Below are positions 21,602-30,313 of a stretch of DNA of 51,780 nucleotides, piece by piece. This DNA is from a virus: the IMG/VR virus record IMGVR_UViG_3300044691_000308, positions 1 through 51,780 of that record; one strand, written 5' to 3'. A program made the translations under genes and the position numbers. Every line of letters begins with the position of its first letter. The first letter of the stretch is position 1. Below the pieces are notes generated by a model. It saw only the letters and a program-made list of their open reading frames with translations, was not told the origin of the DNA and ran no database searches.

Positions 21602-23019
21602 AAATACTATTGGCGGCGCTCTGTACCCTCATCGGCGCGGTGGCGTTCGCCCAGTCGGTGCCGAACGGCGGCACCATCACTCAAGGACAGGTTTGGAGCA
21701 CGGGGCAGTGGACAGCTGCATGGCAAAGTAAGGCCGATGTCGCCAATCCCGGCTTCACAGGCGTGATGACGCTGAACGGGGTGAGCGTGCCGACCACCGC
21801 TTCGCCCGCGTTCAGCGGCACAGCGACACTCAATGGAATCAATATCCCCACAACTGCCTCGCCGGTCTTTAGCGGGCCAGTTACCGTCGCGCAGCTGATT
21901 GGCACGAATCCCTTCACCTTTGGGTTCGGTGCCAATGCGATTGGCTGCTCTCAAGTCACGAACTCGACACACATCCCGCAAGTCATGGGTACATTCGGCA
22001 CACCGTCAGCCGTAGCGACCTACTCCGGGCGGGATATGGTCGGCTGCTATATGGACATCACCGCGCCGCCGGCCGTGGCCAATGTACCAGGCACCTTCAC
22101 CACCACAACCTTTGTGCCGACGACTCCCTTCACGAGCCCACAGCTCGCCAAATTTAAAGTGGGGATGCTGGTCAATACGTCAGATGCGACGTTCTACACC
22201 GGCACGATTACCGGATGGGCACTGAACGGCACCTCGCTCACGGTGTCCGGATGGTTTCAGCAGGGCAATACCGCAGCTGGCCAAACTCCGTCCGGCCCTA
22301 ACGTCATCGTCAATCCCAACATAAAGATATGGGGGATGAACATCAACGCGATTCTAACGTCCTCCAGTCAAGCGACTGCCTCGGCGGGCATCGAACTGGG
22401 AACGATAGATAACTCTCCGACCGCGAGCACGAATCTCTCGTGGGGCTACGACTCGGTCAATCTCGCTACCGCCAGAGCGAACAGCGCCTTCATCGCGCGC
22501 GGCGGCGGCGGTTCAGGTGGGTGGACATATGGATATCACGTACTGGGGAGCGCTGAAGGCGGTCCCGATCCTTCAGGCGGTTTCCTAAGCACCCAAACCA
22601 CGGGCAATGTGTTTCAAGACACTGCCATCATGACCGGCGGCAACTTCATCCGCTCGCTCAATTTCAATGTGAACTTCGCCGGTCAAACCGATATCGGCAA
22701 CTTGACGTCCGCCGCGTCATCTCCGCTGGTGTTGCATTCGAGCGGTCACGCAGGCGGTGATGCATCGCTCACGGTATCCGGTGGCACTGGAGCGAGCGAC
22801 GGAACTCTCACCATCGTCGCATCCAAGATCACAGCCAGTGCCCTGCTGCAACTGCCTGTGACCACGGTCGCCTCCCTTCCCGCTTGCGCCGCGGGCAATA
22901 AGGGTGCGCTTTACGCGGTCTCGGATGCGACGTCCCCGACCTATAACGCCACTCTCACCGGCAGCGGCGCGGTGAGTGTTCCGGTCTATTGCAACGGCAC
23001 CGCATGGACATCGCATTGA
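21598..23019 (+). CDS. Tail fibre/spike-like protein with signal peptide
   Basis: A 473-residue protein. MKILLAALCTLIGAVAFAQS is a classical signal peptide. The shaft that follows has fibre-type repeats (FTGVMTLNGVSVPTTASPAF, FSGTATLNGINIPTTASPVF). The C-terminus (LPVTTVASLPACAAGNKGAL...YCNGTAWTSH) is the widespread tail-fibre ending with two conserved Cys. The fibre parts argue for host recognition. A cleavable signal on such a protein is unexpected and may mean delivery to the cell surface or a misread N-terminus. The start overlaps the previous stop. Confidence 0.7.
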   Translation: MKILLAALCTLIGAVAFAQSVPNGGTITQGQVWSTGQWTAAWQSKADVANPGFTGVMTLNGVSVPTTASPAFSGTATLNGINIPTTASPVFSGPVTVAQLIGTNPFTFGFGANAIGCSQVTNSTHIPQVMGTFGTPSAVATYSGRDMVGCYMDITAPPAVANVPGTFTTTTFVPTTPFTSPQLAKFKVGMLVNTSDATFYTGTITGWALNGTSLTVSGWFQQGNTAAGQTPSGPNVIVNPNIKIWGMNINAILTSSSQATASAGIELGTIDNSPTASTNLSWGYDSVNLATARANSAFIARGGGGSGGWTYGYHVLGSAEGGPDPSGGFLSTQTTGNVFQDTAIMTGGNFIRSLNFNVNFAGQTDIGNLTSAASSPLVLHSSGHAGGDASLTVSGGTGASDGTLTIVASKITASALLQLPVTTVASLPACAAGNKGALYAVSDATSPTYNATLTGSGAVSVPVYCNGTAWTSH

Positions 23020-23038
23020 ACAACGTGAGGGTATTACC

Positions 23039-23767
23039 ATGAGTACACCGAGCGGTTTTGCCTTTGGCTCCTCTGGGTTTGGCGGCCCTCCCACGAGCGG
23101 GGCGAGGGCGACGCAGCTCTCGATTTACAATGGCGCCTGTACCGCGATCGGCGAGCGCGTGCTGCAGCCGGAAAGCCTGGGCGCAACCTTTTCGACCGAG
23201 AACCGCGAATCGCGCCGTGCGCTCGATGACATCTGGAATCGCGGCGGCGTACGCAGCTGCCTCTCGATGGGTCTGTGGAACTTCGCCGGCCGCGGCGTGC
23301 AATGGAATTTCGATCCGGCCATCGCGCCGCCTTTTGGCTATCAGTGCGCGTTCGAGCTTCCACCCGACTGGGTGCGTTGGATGATGGTATGTACCGATCC
23401 GTACTTTTCCACCCCGCTCCTGCAATACACGGATGAGGGCAGCCATTTCTACTGCGACCTGCAGGTGCTTTTCGTCAAGTACGTCTCGGATGACGCTGGC
23501 TGGGGCATGAACATGGGGATGTGGCCGGATAATTTCCAGCGCTACGTGGAACTCTATTTCGCGGAGGCAATCTGCATTCGCGTCACCAGCGATGAGAAGA
23601 AGCGCCTGGACGTCGAGAAGCGGCGCGACATGTTCCTCAAGAAAGCCAAGTCGACTGACGCCATGAACGAGGCCACCGCGATGTTGCCGCCCGGGATGTG
23701 GCGCCAGGCACGCCATGGTCGCCGCCAGAGTCTTGAGCGCGGGAATCCGTACAGCTTCTACGGATAG
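23039..23767 (+). CDS. Tail tubular protein A-like (gp11-type)
   Basis: A 242-residue adaptor between portal and nozzle. The core QLSIYNGACTAIGERVLQPE, ENRESRRALDDIWNRGG and the later YVELYFAEAICIRVTSDEKK are characteristic of T7 gp11-type proteins. A short Gly/Ser-rich N-terminal arm precedes them. The ATG at 23039 was chosen over an earlier in-frame start that lies in the preceding gene. It is followed five bases later by the gp12-type nozzle gene. Confidence 0.85.
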   Translation: MSTPSGFAFGSSGFGGPPTSGARATQLSIYNGACTAIGERVLQPESLGATFSTENRESRRALDDIWNRGGVRSCLSMGLWNFAGRGVQWNFDPAIAPPFGYQCAFELPPDWVRWMMVCTDPYFSTPLLQYTDEGSHFYCDLQVLFVKYVSDDAGWGMNMGMWPDNFQRYVELYFAEAICIRVTSDEKKRLDVEKRRDMFLKKAKSTDAMNEATAMLPPGMWRQARHGRRQSLERGNPYSFYG

Positions 23768-23771
23768 GTAA

Positions 23772-26552
23772 ATGCCTAAAGAAACCTCCGCCACGCTCGC
23801 CTTTAACCGCGGCGTGCTCTCCACGCTTGGGCTGGCGCGCCTGGATCTTGCGCGCTATCGCATGGCGGCGCAGAGCATGAACAACTGGATGGCGCGGGTC
23901 TTAGGATCGATGATGCTGCGCCCGGGCTGGGCCTATACCGGCAACACCGCCGGCAACAATCAGGCGAAGACGATCCCCTTTATTTTCGGGGCGACCGACA
24001 CCGCGCGCATCGAGGTCACGCAAGGCCTCTCACGAGTTTGGGTCAACGATAATCTGATCACGCGCAGTTTTGTCGCAACGGCGGTAACGAACGGCTCGTT
24101 CATAGGAAGTCTCGCCGGCTGGACCGACAGTAGCGAAGCGGGGGCTGTCGCGAGCTGGGTGGCCAACGGGCAGGCATCACTCGTCGGCACGGGCAGCAAT
24201 AATGCAATCATCGATCAAGAGATCAGTGTGGCGCTTGGCTCTGAGCTCACGCGCCACGCACTGCGTATCGTCGTTGCCACGGGCCCCATCACGTTTCGCT
24301 GCGGCACATCCCAAGGCGATGACTTGCTCATTAACGAGACCACCCTTTTTACCGGCACGCATTCCTTGGCGCTCCTGCCTGGTGGCCCGAACTTCTGGGT
24401 GCGCTTCGAGAACGCAGGGCAATCCGCCTCGATCCTCGCGTCCTGCAACATCGAGCCTGCTGGGATTTTGACGCTGCCGACTCCCTGGCAGACGACGGAT
24501 CTCTACAGGCTGCGCTGGACTCAGTCGGGGGATGTCATGTTCGTTGGCGCCAACGGCTACCCGCAGCAGCAGATCGAGCGGCGCGCGGTTGATTCCTGGT
24601 CGATCGTCGACTACACGCAAACCTGCACGGCCGGGCCGTTTCGTCCCATCAATGTGACGAATGTCACCATCGCACCGAGTGCGATCACCGGCAATATCAC
24701 GCTCACCGCGAATAAGCCGCTTTTCAAGCCTGGACAGGTTGGCGCGCTTTTTCGCATCATCTCCGCGGGTCAACTGGTGCAAAGCATCTTGGCCGCGGCC
24801 AACACATTCACGAACTCGATCTTGGTCACTGGCGTCGGCGCGCAGCGGACCATCAACATCAGCATTGGCGGCGGTTTCGTCGGCGTCGTGCAGCTGCAGT
24901 ATTCGGTGGGCACGAATGCAGGTCCCTGGATCGATGTCGCTGGACAAACTTGGAATATGGCATTCGTTGCCACGTTCAACGACGGCAACAATAACGACAG
25001 CATCTACTACCGCTTAGGGTTCGAGACCGGAAACTACACCTCTGGTGCCACGCTGGTGTCGCTTTCGATCCCTCAAGGGAGCATCACCGGCATCGCGCGC
25101 ATCACCGGCTACACCAGCAACTTGCTCGTGAATGCGGCTGTGCTCGAGGACTTAGGGGGAACGGCTGCGACGTCTAACTGGTCCGAGGAATCCTGGTCGC
25201 AATTTCGCGGCTATCCTGCCACGCCGATGCTGTGGGGCGGCCGTTTGTGGTGGTTCGGCACCGGGGTCTTCGGCTCGGTGTCGGATGACTTTAACAATTT
25301 CGATGACACGATAATCGGAGGCTCGGCGCCCATCATCGGGCAGCTCGATTCAGGCCCGGTCGATAACATCTATTGGGCGATCGGCCTGCAGCAGCTCGTT
25401 GTCGGGACCGCCTCCCAGGAGACCTCGGTCCGCTCGACTTACCTTGGCGATCCCGTAACTCCGACCAATTTCAACGTCATGACCGGATCCACGCAAGGCT
25501 CGGCAAATGTGAATGTGGTGCAGATGGATCGCTCGGCCGTGTTCGTGCAGGTCACTGGCCAGCGCCTCTTCACGCTCGACTTGGATGTCTACACCTACAG
25601 CTACAAATCGACCGAGCTCACCCTGCTGGTCCCGGACTTCAACAGCGCCGGCATCGTGCAGATCGCGATCCAGCGCAAGCCTGATACCCGCATTCACTGC
25701 GTGCGCAAGGATGGCAGCGCCGGCGTCATGGTGTACGACACCACCGAGAACGTCACCTGCTGGCTTGGCATCACGCCGGCGAGCAGCCGGGGCGGCGCCG
25801 GGTTCGTCGAGGATGTCACGGTGCTACCGGGGTCGGGCCAGGCGGAGGATCAGGTTTATTACACCGTGCGTCGCGTGATCAACGGGCAGACGGTGCGGTT
25901 CCATGAGAAATGGGCAATGGAAGGTGAATGCGTGGGCACGCCGATCGCCAAGGTCTCGGATGCGCACCTCGCGTGGAATAACGGTGCGACGCCCGTCACC
26001 GCGATTACGGGCGAGCTTAGCTGGCTCATCGGGGAGACGGTGTGCCTCTGGGGTTGGAACACGGTGGACCCGTATGTCGACGCAGCTGGCAACACCGTGG
26101 GCCTTGACTTAGGGCTCTATGTCGTCGATGCGACCGGGTCCATCGGCGGCATCAATCAGGGCGGCGAGGCCTTCCCGATCACCAATGCGATCGTCGGACT
26201 TCCCTACACCGCGCAGTGGAAGTCGATGAAGCAGAGTTTCGCGGCCGCCCTCGGCACGCCCCTCAATCAGCCGAAGCGCATCAATGCGCTGGGCTTGATC
26301 CTGCAGAACACTCACGCGCAGGGCATCAAGATCGGCAATGATTTTCAGCACCTGGATGACTTGCCGCAATCGGACTTGCCGGTACTCGCGAATGGCATGC
26401 CCGACCTCAATGCGATCCTCGTTGACTACGATCAACAGATGGGCGCCTTCAACGATATCTGGTCGACCGATTCGCGCGTGTGCCTGCAGGCCGCGTCACC
26501 GCGGCCCTGCACCTGTCTGGCCTTCACCACGGAGATGACCACCAGTGGCTGA
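23772..26552 (+). CDS. Tail tubular protein B-like (gp12-type nozzle)
   Basis: A 926-residue tail nozzle protein. The start (SATLAFNRGVLSTLGLARLD, then SMNNWMARVLGSMMLRPGWA) is the family signature. PFIFGATDTARIEVTQG, YRLRWTQSGDVMFVGANGYP and the C-terminal WSTDSRVCLQAASPRP fit full-length nozzle proteins of the BPP-1/T7-like group. Length is normal. It overlaps the following acetyltransferase gene by eight bases. Confidence 0.88.
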   Translation: MPKETSATLAFNRGVLSTLGLARLDLARYRMAAQSMNNWMARVLGSMMLRPGWAYTGNTAGNNQAKTIPFIFGATDTARIEVTQGLSRVWVNDNLITRSFVATAVTNGSFIGSLAGWTDSSEAGAVASWVANGQASLVGTGSNNAIIDQEISVALGSELTRHALRIVVATGPITFRCGTSQGDDLLINETTLFTGTHSLALLPGGPNFWVRFENAGQSASILASCNIEPAGILTLPTPWQTTDLYRLRWTQSGDVMFVGANGYPQQQIERRAVDSWSIVDYTQTCTAGPFRPINVTNVTIAPSAITGNITLTANKPLFKPGQVGALFRIISAGQLVQSILAAANTFTNSILVTGVGAQRTINISIGGGFVGVVQLQYSVGTNAGPWIDVAGQTWNMAFVATFNDGNNNDSIYYRLGFETGNYTSGATLVSLSIPQGSITGIARITGYTSNLLVNAAVLEDLGGTAATSNWSEESWSQFRGYPATPMLWGGRLWWFGTGVFGSVSDDFNNFDDTIIGGSAPIIGQLDSGPVDNIYWAIGLQQLVVGTASQETSVRSTYLGDPVTPTNFNVMTGSTQGSANVNVVQMDRSAVFVQVTGQRLFTLDLDVYTYSYKSTELTLLVPDFNSAGIVQIAIQRKPDTRIHCVRKDGSAGVMVYDTTENVTCWLGITPASSRGGAGFVEDVTVLPGSGQAEDQVYYTVRRVINGQTVRFHEKWAMEGECVGTPIAKVSDAHLAWNNGATPVTAITGELSWLIGETVCLWGWNTVDPYVDAAGNTVGLDLGLYVVDATGSIGGINQGGEAFPITNAIVGLPYTAQWKSMKQSFAAALGTPLNQPKRINALGLILQNTHAQGIKIGNDFQHLDDLPQSDLPVLANGMPDLNAILVDYDQQMGAFNDIWSTDSRVCLQAASPRPCTCLAFTTEMTTSG

Positions 26553-27030
26553 CACTTATTCTCGCAGCGCGCCGCAATTCGCGCGCGAGACTTTAAGTGC
26601 CATCCGCGATGGCGGCCGCCTCGAGGAGCTGCTCGAGCGCCACTACCACGAGATCGCCCATTTTAAGGACATTGCGCTGGACATCGACTGGCCCATGTAC
26701 GAGAAGGCGGATGAACTCGGGAAGCTGCGCTGCTTCAGTGCGCGCGTGGATGGGGAGCTCGTCGGCTACGTCGGGCACATTGTGAACAGGAACCCGCACT
26801 ACATGGGCTCGATCCAGGCGGTCCAAGATGTGATCTTCATCTCCCCTGAGCGGCGCGGCATTTTCGCAGGCAGCCGTTTGATTGCGTACAGCGATCAGTC
26901 TCTCGCCGCGGAAGGCGTGCAGGTGGTGTATCACCACACCAAAGCCGCCTTTCCGATGGACTCGATTTTGAAACGCAACGGCTACGCGCTCGTCGACACT
27001 CTCTGGGCCAAGCGGCTCGACCAAAGGTAG
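26545..27030 (+). CDS. GNAT-fold acetyltransferase-like virion-module protein
   Basis: A 161-residue protein of the GNAT fold. It has LVGYVGHIVNRNPH (beta strands 3-4), VIFISPERRGIFAGSRLIAY with the acetyl-CoA pyrophosphate loop RRGIFAG, and KRNGYALVDTLWAKRL at the end. GNAT proteins are a regular feature between nozzle and internal core genes in BPP-1-like phages. Substrate unknown. GTG start at 26545. Confidence 0.8.
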   Translation: MADTYSRSAPQFARETLSAIRDGGRLEELLERHYHEIAHFKDIALDIDWPMYEKADELGKLRCFSARVDGELVGYVGHIVNRNPHYMGSIQAVQDVIFISPERRGIFAGSRLIAYSDQSLAAEGVQVVYHHTKAAFPMDSILKRNGYALVDTLWAKRLDQR

Positions 27031-27038
27031 AAGCACAC

Positions 27039-27497
27039 ATGGGCGCAACAGCTGCCATCACTCTTGCTGGGACGGCGATCAGCGCCTATGGCAAAGTCTC
27101 GTCCGGGTACGCGCAGAAGGGCGCGCTCGATGCCGGCGCTGCGCAGCTCGAGCAGGAGGCCGGCCAGTCGGTCGCCTCCGGTATCCAAGGCGCGATTCAA
27201 GACCGACGGCGCGCGACCTATGTTGCCTCCAATGCTCGGGCCTCGATCGCCGGGGCGGGCCTTACGACCACGGGAACAAGCGCGATCGCGACCGTGGGAG
27301 GCATCCGCGGTGAAGGCGAATATCGCGCACTCACCTCGCTGTATCAGGGCCAGGACCGCGCCAATGAACTTGACTATCGCGCTACCGGCATGCGCACCGA
27401 AGGCAGGAATGCGGTGAAATCCGGTTGGATCTCCGGCATGTCGAGCGTGCTCTCGGGCGGCTCGAGCTTCTACGATAAATACGGCGCAACGGCTTAA
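27039..27497 (+). CDS. Internal virion protein (gp14-like)
   Basis: A 152-residue Ala/Gly-rich, helical protein with a hydrophobic start (AAITLAGTAISAYGKVSSGY) and GQSVASGIQGAIQDRRRATY. It matches small core proteins that T7-like virions eject into the envelope. It lies before the two large internal proteins. Confidence 0.7.
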   Translation: MGATAAITLAGTAISAYGKVSSGYAQKGALDAGAAQLEQEAGQSVASGIQGAIQDRRRATYVASNARASIAGAGLTTTGTSAIATVGGIRGEGEYRALTSLYQGQDRANELDYRATGMRTEGRNAVKSGWISGMSSVLSGGSSFYDKYGATA

Positions 27498-27503
27498 ACG
27501 CAC

Positions 27504-29735
27504 ATGGCGCAGATCCCGGATTACACCGCGCTCGGGCCCAGCCCGGTCCCGACACCATCGTATCGTCGCCCCTTCATCGATGAGTCTGCACGAGGCGTCG
27601 ATGAGGCGATCGCAGGATTTGGGCAAACGCTCGAGCGCACCGGGCAGGAAATGCATCAGCAGGATGTCAATTTCGCCCGCTCGCAGGCCTCGACCTCCCT
27701 CATCGATCACGAACTCGCGGTGAAGACTCAGACCGAGTCGATCCGCGAGCAGGTGTCATCTGGGCAGATGTCGTGGGATCAGGCACCGAAGGCCTTCGAT
27801 GACTGGAATAGCAAACAGCAAACGCCGCAGATCCAGAGCTTGGACCCGATGGGGCAGGAGCTCCTCGAGCGCGGTATGAAGCGCAACGCTTTAGGGGGAG
27901 CGATCGCCGTACAGGGCATCGCGAACGCCGGTAGGAAGCAGGCCTTCGTGGATAACTTCGACACCACGCTAAACTCGCTCGGCAAGCTCGCCGGCATGCC
28001 GCAGGCCGACATCGAGTCGATCAACTCTCAAATCGATGCCTATCGACCGCAGGCGCTCGCCGCGGGGATCCCGGCCGCCAATGTCGACAAAGCCATCCAA
28101 TCCTTCAAAGATCGCAATTGGCTCAATCAAGCGACGCAGCGCTCGATGGAAGCGAAGGACAGTATGCCGGACCTGCAGGAGCTGCAGCACGACTTGACCG
28201 ATGCCGACGGCGCGTATGCCGGCAAGCTCGATACCGAGAAACGCAACATGGTGCTGCGCACGGTCTTGAACGATCAATCGATCCTGCAGAACCGCATGGA
28301 TCATGAGGCCGATAAGCGCGAGGCGAAAGCGCAATCGATGATCGGGCGCATCGATGAGCAGATCTCGAGCGGCGTGCCGCTGTCGGCTGATATGTGGGAC
28401 ACGGCCCAGCGCGTGACGCAAGACACCTCGTTCGCGGACGACTTTAAACAGCGCCTGAAAGATGAGGAGCATGTGCAACAGGTGCTGCACCAACCCATCG
28501 ATCAGCAGCTCGCCTACGTGCAGCAGCGCGCTCAAAGTTTAGACCAGCAAGGTGGAACCTTGCGCGATAGGGCGAATCTCAACCGCCTGCAGACGGCGGT
28601 CAATCAAAACGTCAACCTGATGCAGAAGGCCCCGCTTCTCTTCGGGGCGAATCGCAACGGCACCGAGGTGCAACCCCTTGACATGAGTGCGTTGAACCCT
28701 GCCTCGCCGATCGCCGCAGCGTTGGGGTCGGTAGGTGCTGCACACACCGGTACCGAAGCGCCGGACCCCAAAGCGCAGTTTCAAGCACAGATCCAAGATC
28801 GCATGGCGACGTTAAAGGCACTGCGGACGCAGTACGGTCCCACGATCACGCCCTCGGTGCTCCTGCCGCAGGAAGCGACGCAACTCTCAGCGCAGCTCGA
28901 CAGTGCGGCGCCCCCACAGCGCGCCCAGATGCTCGTAAGCCTGCGCGGCGCGATGAACGATGACCAGGCCTACCAGAACGCCATGCATCAGATCGCGCCG
29001 CACTCCCCCGTGACCGCGATCGCAGGCTCGATGGTGGGCAACAGTGCGCCGGCCTCGACGCCGATGTGGTTCGATCAGAAATACGCGGCGACAATCAAGG
29101 ATGCGTCTTTGATGCTGTCGGGCGATTCGCTGCTCAATCCCAATAAGGCCACCACGGGACAACAAGAAAAGGGCGAACTTAAGAGCACGGTTCCGATGCC
29201 ACCCGATGGCACGAATAACAATCCCGGGCTGCGCGATCAGTTTATGCGAGAGGCGCATGATTTATTTCGCGATCGGCCGCAGTTGGGCGAGGCTTACTTT
29301 GCCGCGTTCAAGGCGGCGGACGCGGGCTTGCGCGCCGGAGCGGGGGATCTTAAAGGCGACCCGAACCACACGATCGAGAAGCAAGCGCTCAAGATCGCGC
29401 TGGGGAACACCCTCGATTTCAATGGTGCCCAAGTCAAAGTGCCAGACGGGATGGACCCGACCAAATTCAAGGGATACGTGAATAAGGCCGTAGCGGCGGT
29501 CGTCAAAGCGTCAGGCGGTGGCGATGATTGGGCCGATCGCATCCAAGGCTACCGATTGCGCGAGGGCGATATCAGCGCAGGAGATTCAGGCGGTAGCGTG
29601 GGCTCCGGACGTTACACCATCATGGATGGTCCGATACCTATGACACGGCCCGATGGCAAAGGGCCACTCACCATTGATCTGCGCAAGCAGTTCGCCCCCT
29701 CGAGTGCGGCGGATCAACCGAGGCCCGCGCAATGA
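27504..29735 (+). CDS. Large internal virion protein (gp15-like)
   Basis: A 743-residue, mostly helical soluble protein (RGVDEAIAGFGQTLERTGQE, then long Gln-rich segments such as HVQQVLHQPIDQQLAYVQQR). It shows no enzymatic motif. Position, length and helical content fit the gp15-type core/ejection protein of T7-like phages. It overlaps the hydroxylase gene by four bases. Confidence 0.7.
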   Translation: MAQIPDYTALGPSPVPTPSYRRPFIDESARGVDEAIAGFGQTLERTGQEMHQQDVNFARSQASTSLIDHELAVKTQTESIREQVSSGQMSWDQAPKAFDDWNSKQQTPQIQSLDPMGQELLERGMKRNALGGAIAVQGIANAGRKQAFVDNFDTTLNSLGKLAGMPQADIESINSQIDAYRPQALAAGIPAANVDKAIQSFKDRNWLNQATQRSMEAKDSMPDLQELQHDLTDADGAYAGKLDTEKRNMVLRTVLNDQSILQNRMDHEADKREAKAQSMIGRIDEQISSGVPLSADMWDTAQRVTQDTSFADDFKQRLKDEEHVQQVLHQPIDQQLAYVQQRAQSLDQQGGTLRDRANLNRLQTAVNQNVNLMQKAPLLFGANRNGTEVQPLDMSALNPASPIAAALGSVGAAHTGTEAPDPKAQFQAQIQDRMATLKALRTQYGPTITPSVLLPQEATQLSAQLDSAAPPQRAQMLVSLRGAMNDDQAYQNAMHQIAPHSPVTAIAGSMVGNSAPASTPMWFDQKYAATIKDASLMLSGDSLLNPNKATTGQQEKGELKSTVPMPPDGTNNNPGLRDQFMREAHDLFRDRPQLGEAYFAAFKAADAGLRAGAGDLKGDPNHTIEKQALKIALGNTLDFNGAQVKVPDGMDPTKFKGYVNKAVAAVVKASGGGDDWADRIQGYRLREGDISAGDSGGSVGSGRYTIMDGPIPMTRPDGKGPLTIDLRKQFAPSSAADQPRPAQ

Positions 29736-30313
29736 GCGAACAGCACCCGAATTTTCACCGACTCATGACCGCGGTCGAGGTGGCTGCTGCGGTCGCTGAG
29801 ATAGCGAAGCAGCCGGATTTGTGGAAGATCATGCAGATCCGTCAACAGTATGAGGGGTCGGCGCACATCGACACAGAGACCATTGTGATGCGTGGACCGG
29901 ATTCCATCGAAGGCATCTTCGATAACTTGGAGTGCGTCAACTTCAAGGTTTCCGACATACTTCCGGCAACCGTCCAGCTGATTCGCGGCATCGTCGGTTT
30001 CCTAAAGGCTCGAGAGATCGGTCGCATCATGCTCGTGCGTTTAAACGCCGGCGGCTCAATAAAACCACACGTCGATGAGGGTGCGTATGCAAGGTATTTT
30101 GCGCGCTTCCACTTAGTGCTCGATTCGAATCCTCACTGCCGTTTTCGCTGCGGAGAGGAGACGGTCAACATGGGCGTAGGGGAATTGTGGTGGTTTAATC
30201 ACCAGGTCACCCATAGCGTGCTTAACCAAGGACCTGCGCGCACGCACCTCATCATGGACCTCGCCGCGCCTGGCTTCACCGGCGCGCTTGGGGCGATTCG
30301 AGTGCCCAATTGA
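29732..30313 (+). CDS. Aspartyl/asparaginyl beta-hydroxylase-like dioxygenase
   Basis: A 193-residue protein of the AspH family of Fe(II)/2-oxoglutarate enzymes. GGSIKPHVDEG gives the HxD iron pair (His113, Asp115). RFHLVLDSNPHCRFRCGEE and GELWWFNHQVTHSVLN supply the distal His161, and RTHLIMDL the Arg170 that binds 2-oxoglutarate. All expected ligands are present, so it is probably active. Its substrate is not known: a virion, fibre or host protein are all possible. It sits between two internal virion genes and overlaps both, so it is expressed with them. Confidence 0.85.
   Translation: MSEQHPNFHRLMTAVEVAAAVAEIAKQPDLWKIMQIRQQYEGSAHIDTETIVMRGPDSIEGIFDNLECVNFKVSDILPATVQLIRGIVGFLKAREIGRIMLVRLNAGGSIKPHVDEGAYARYFARFHLVLDSNPHCRFRCGEETVNMGVGELWWFNHQVTHSVLNQGPARTHLIMDLAAPGFTGALGAIRVPN

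Noticed and set aside
21598-23019. DGR variable repeat in the fibre-like protein
   Set aside because: The C-terminus lacks the YVRAVR-type ending and DNA similarity to the template.
24177-24947. 256-residue leftward frame inside the nozzle gene
   Set aside because: Shadow frame within a recognised tail gene; composition typical of antisense GC-rich DNA; no start signals.
27969-28535. 188-residue leftward frame inside the gp15-like gene
   Set aside because: Antisense to a full-length virion gene with no promoter, ribosome site or domain.
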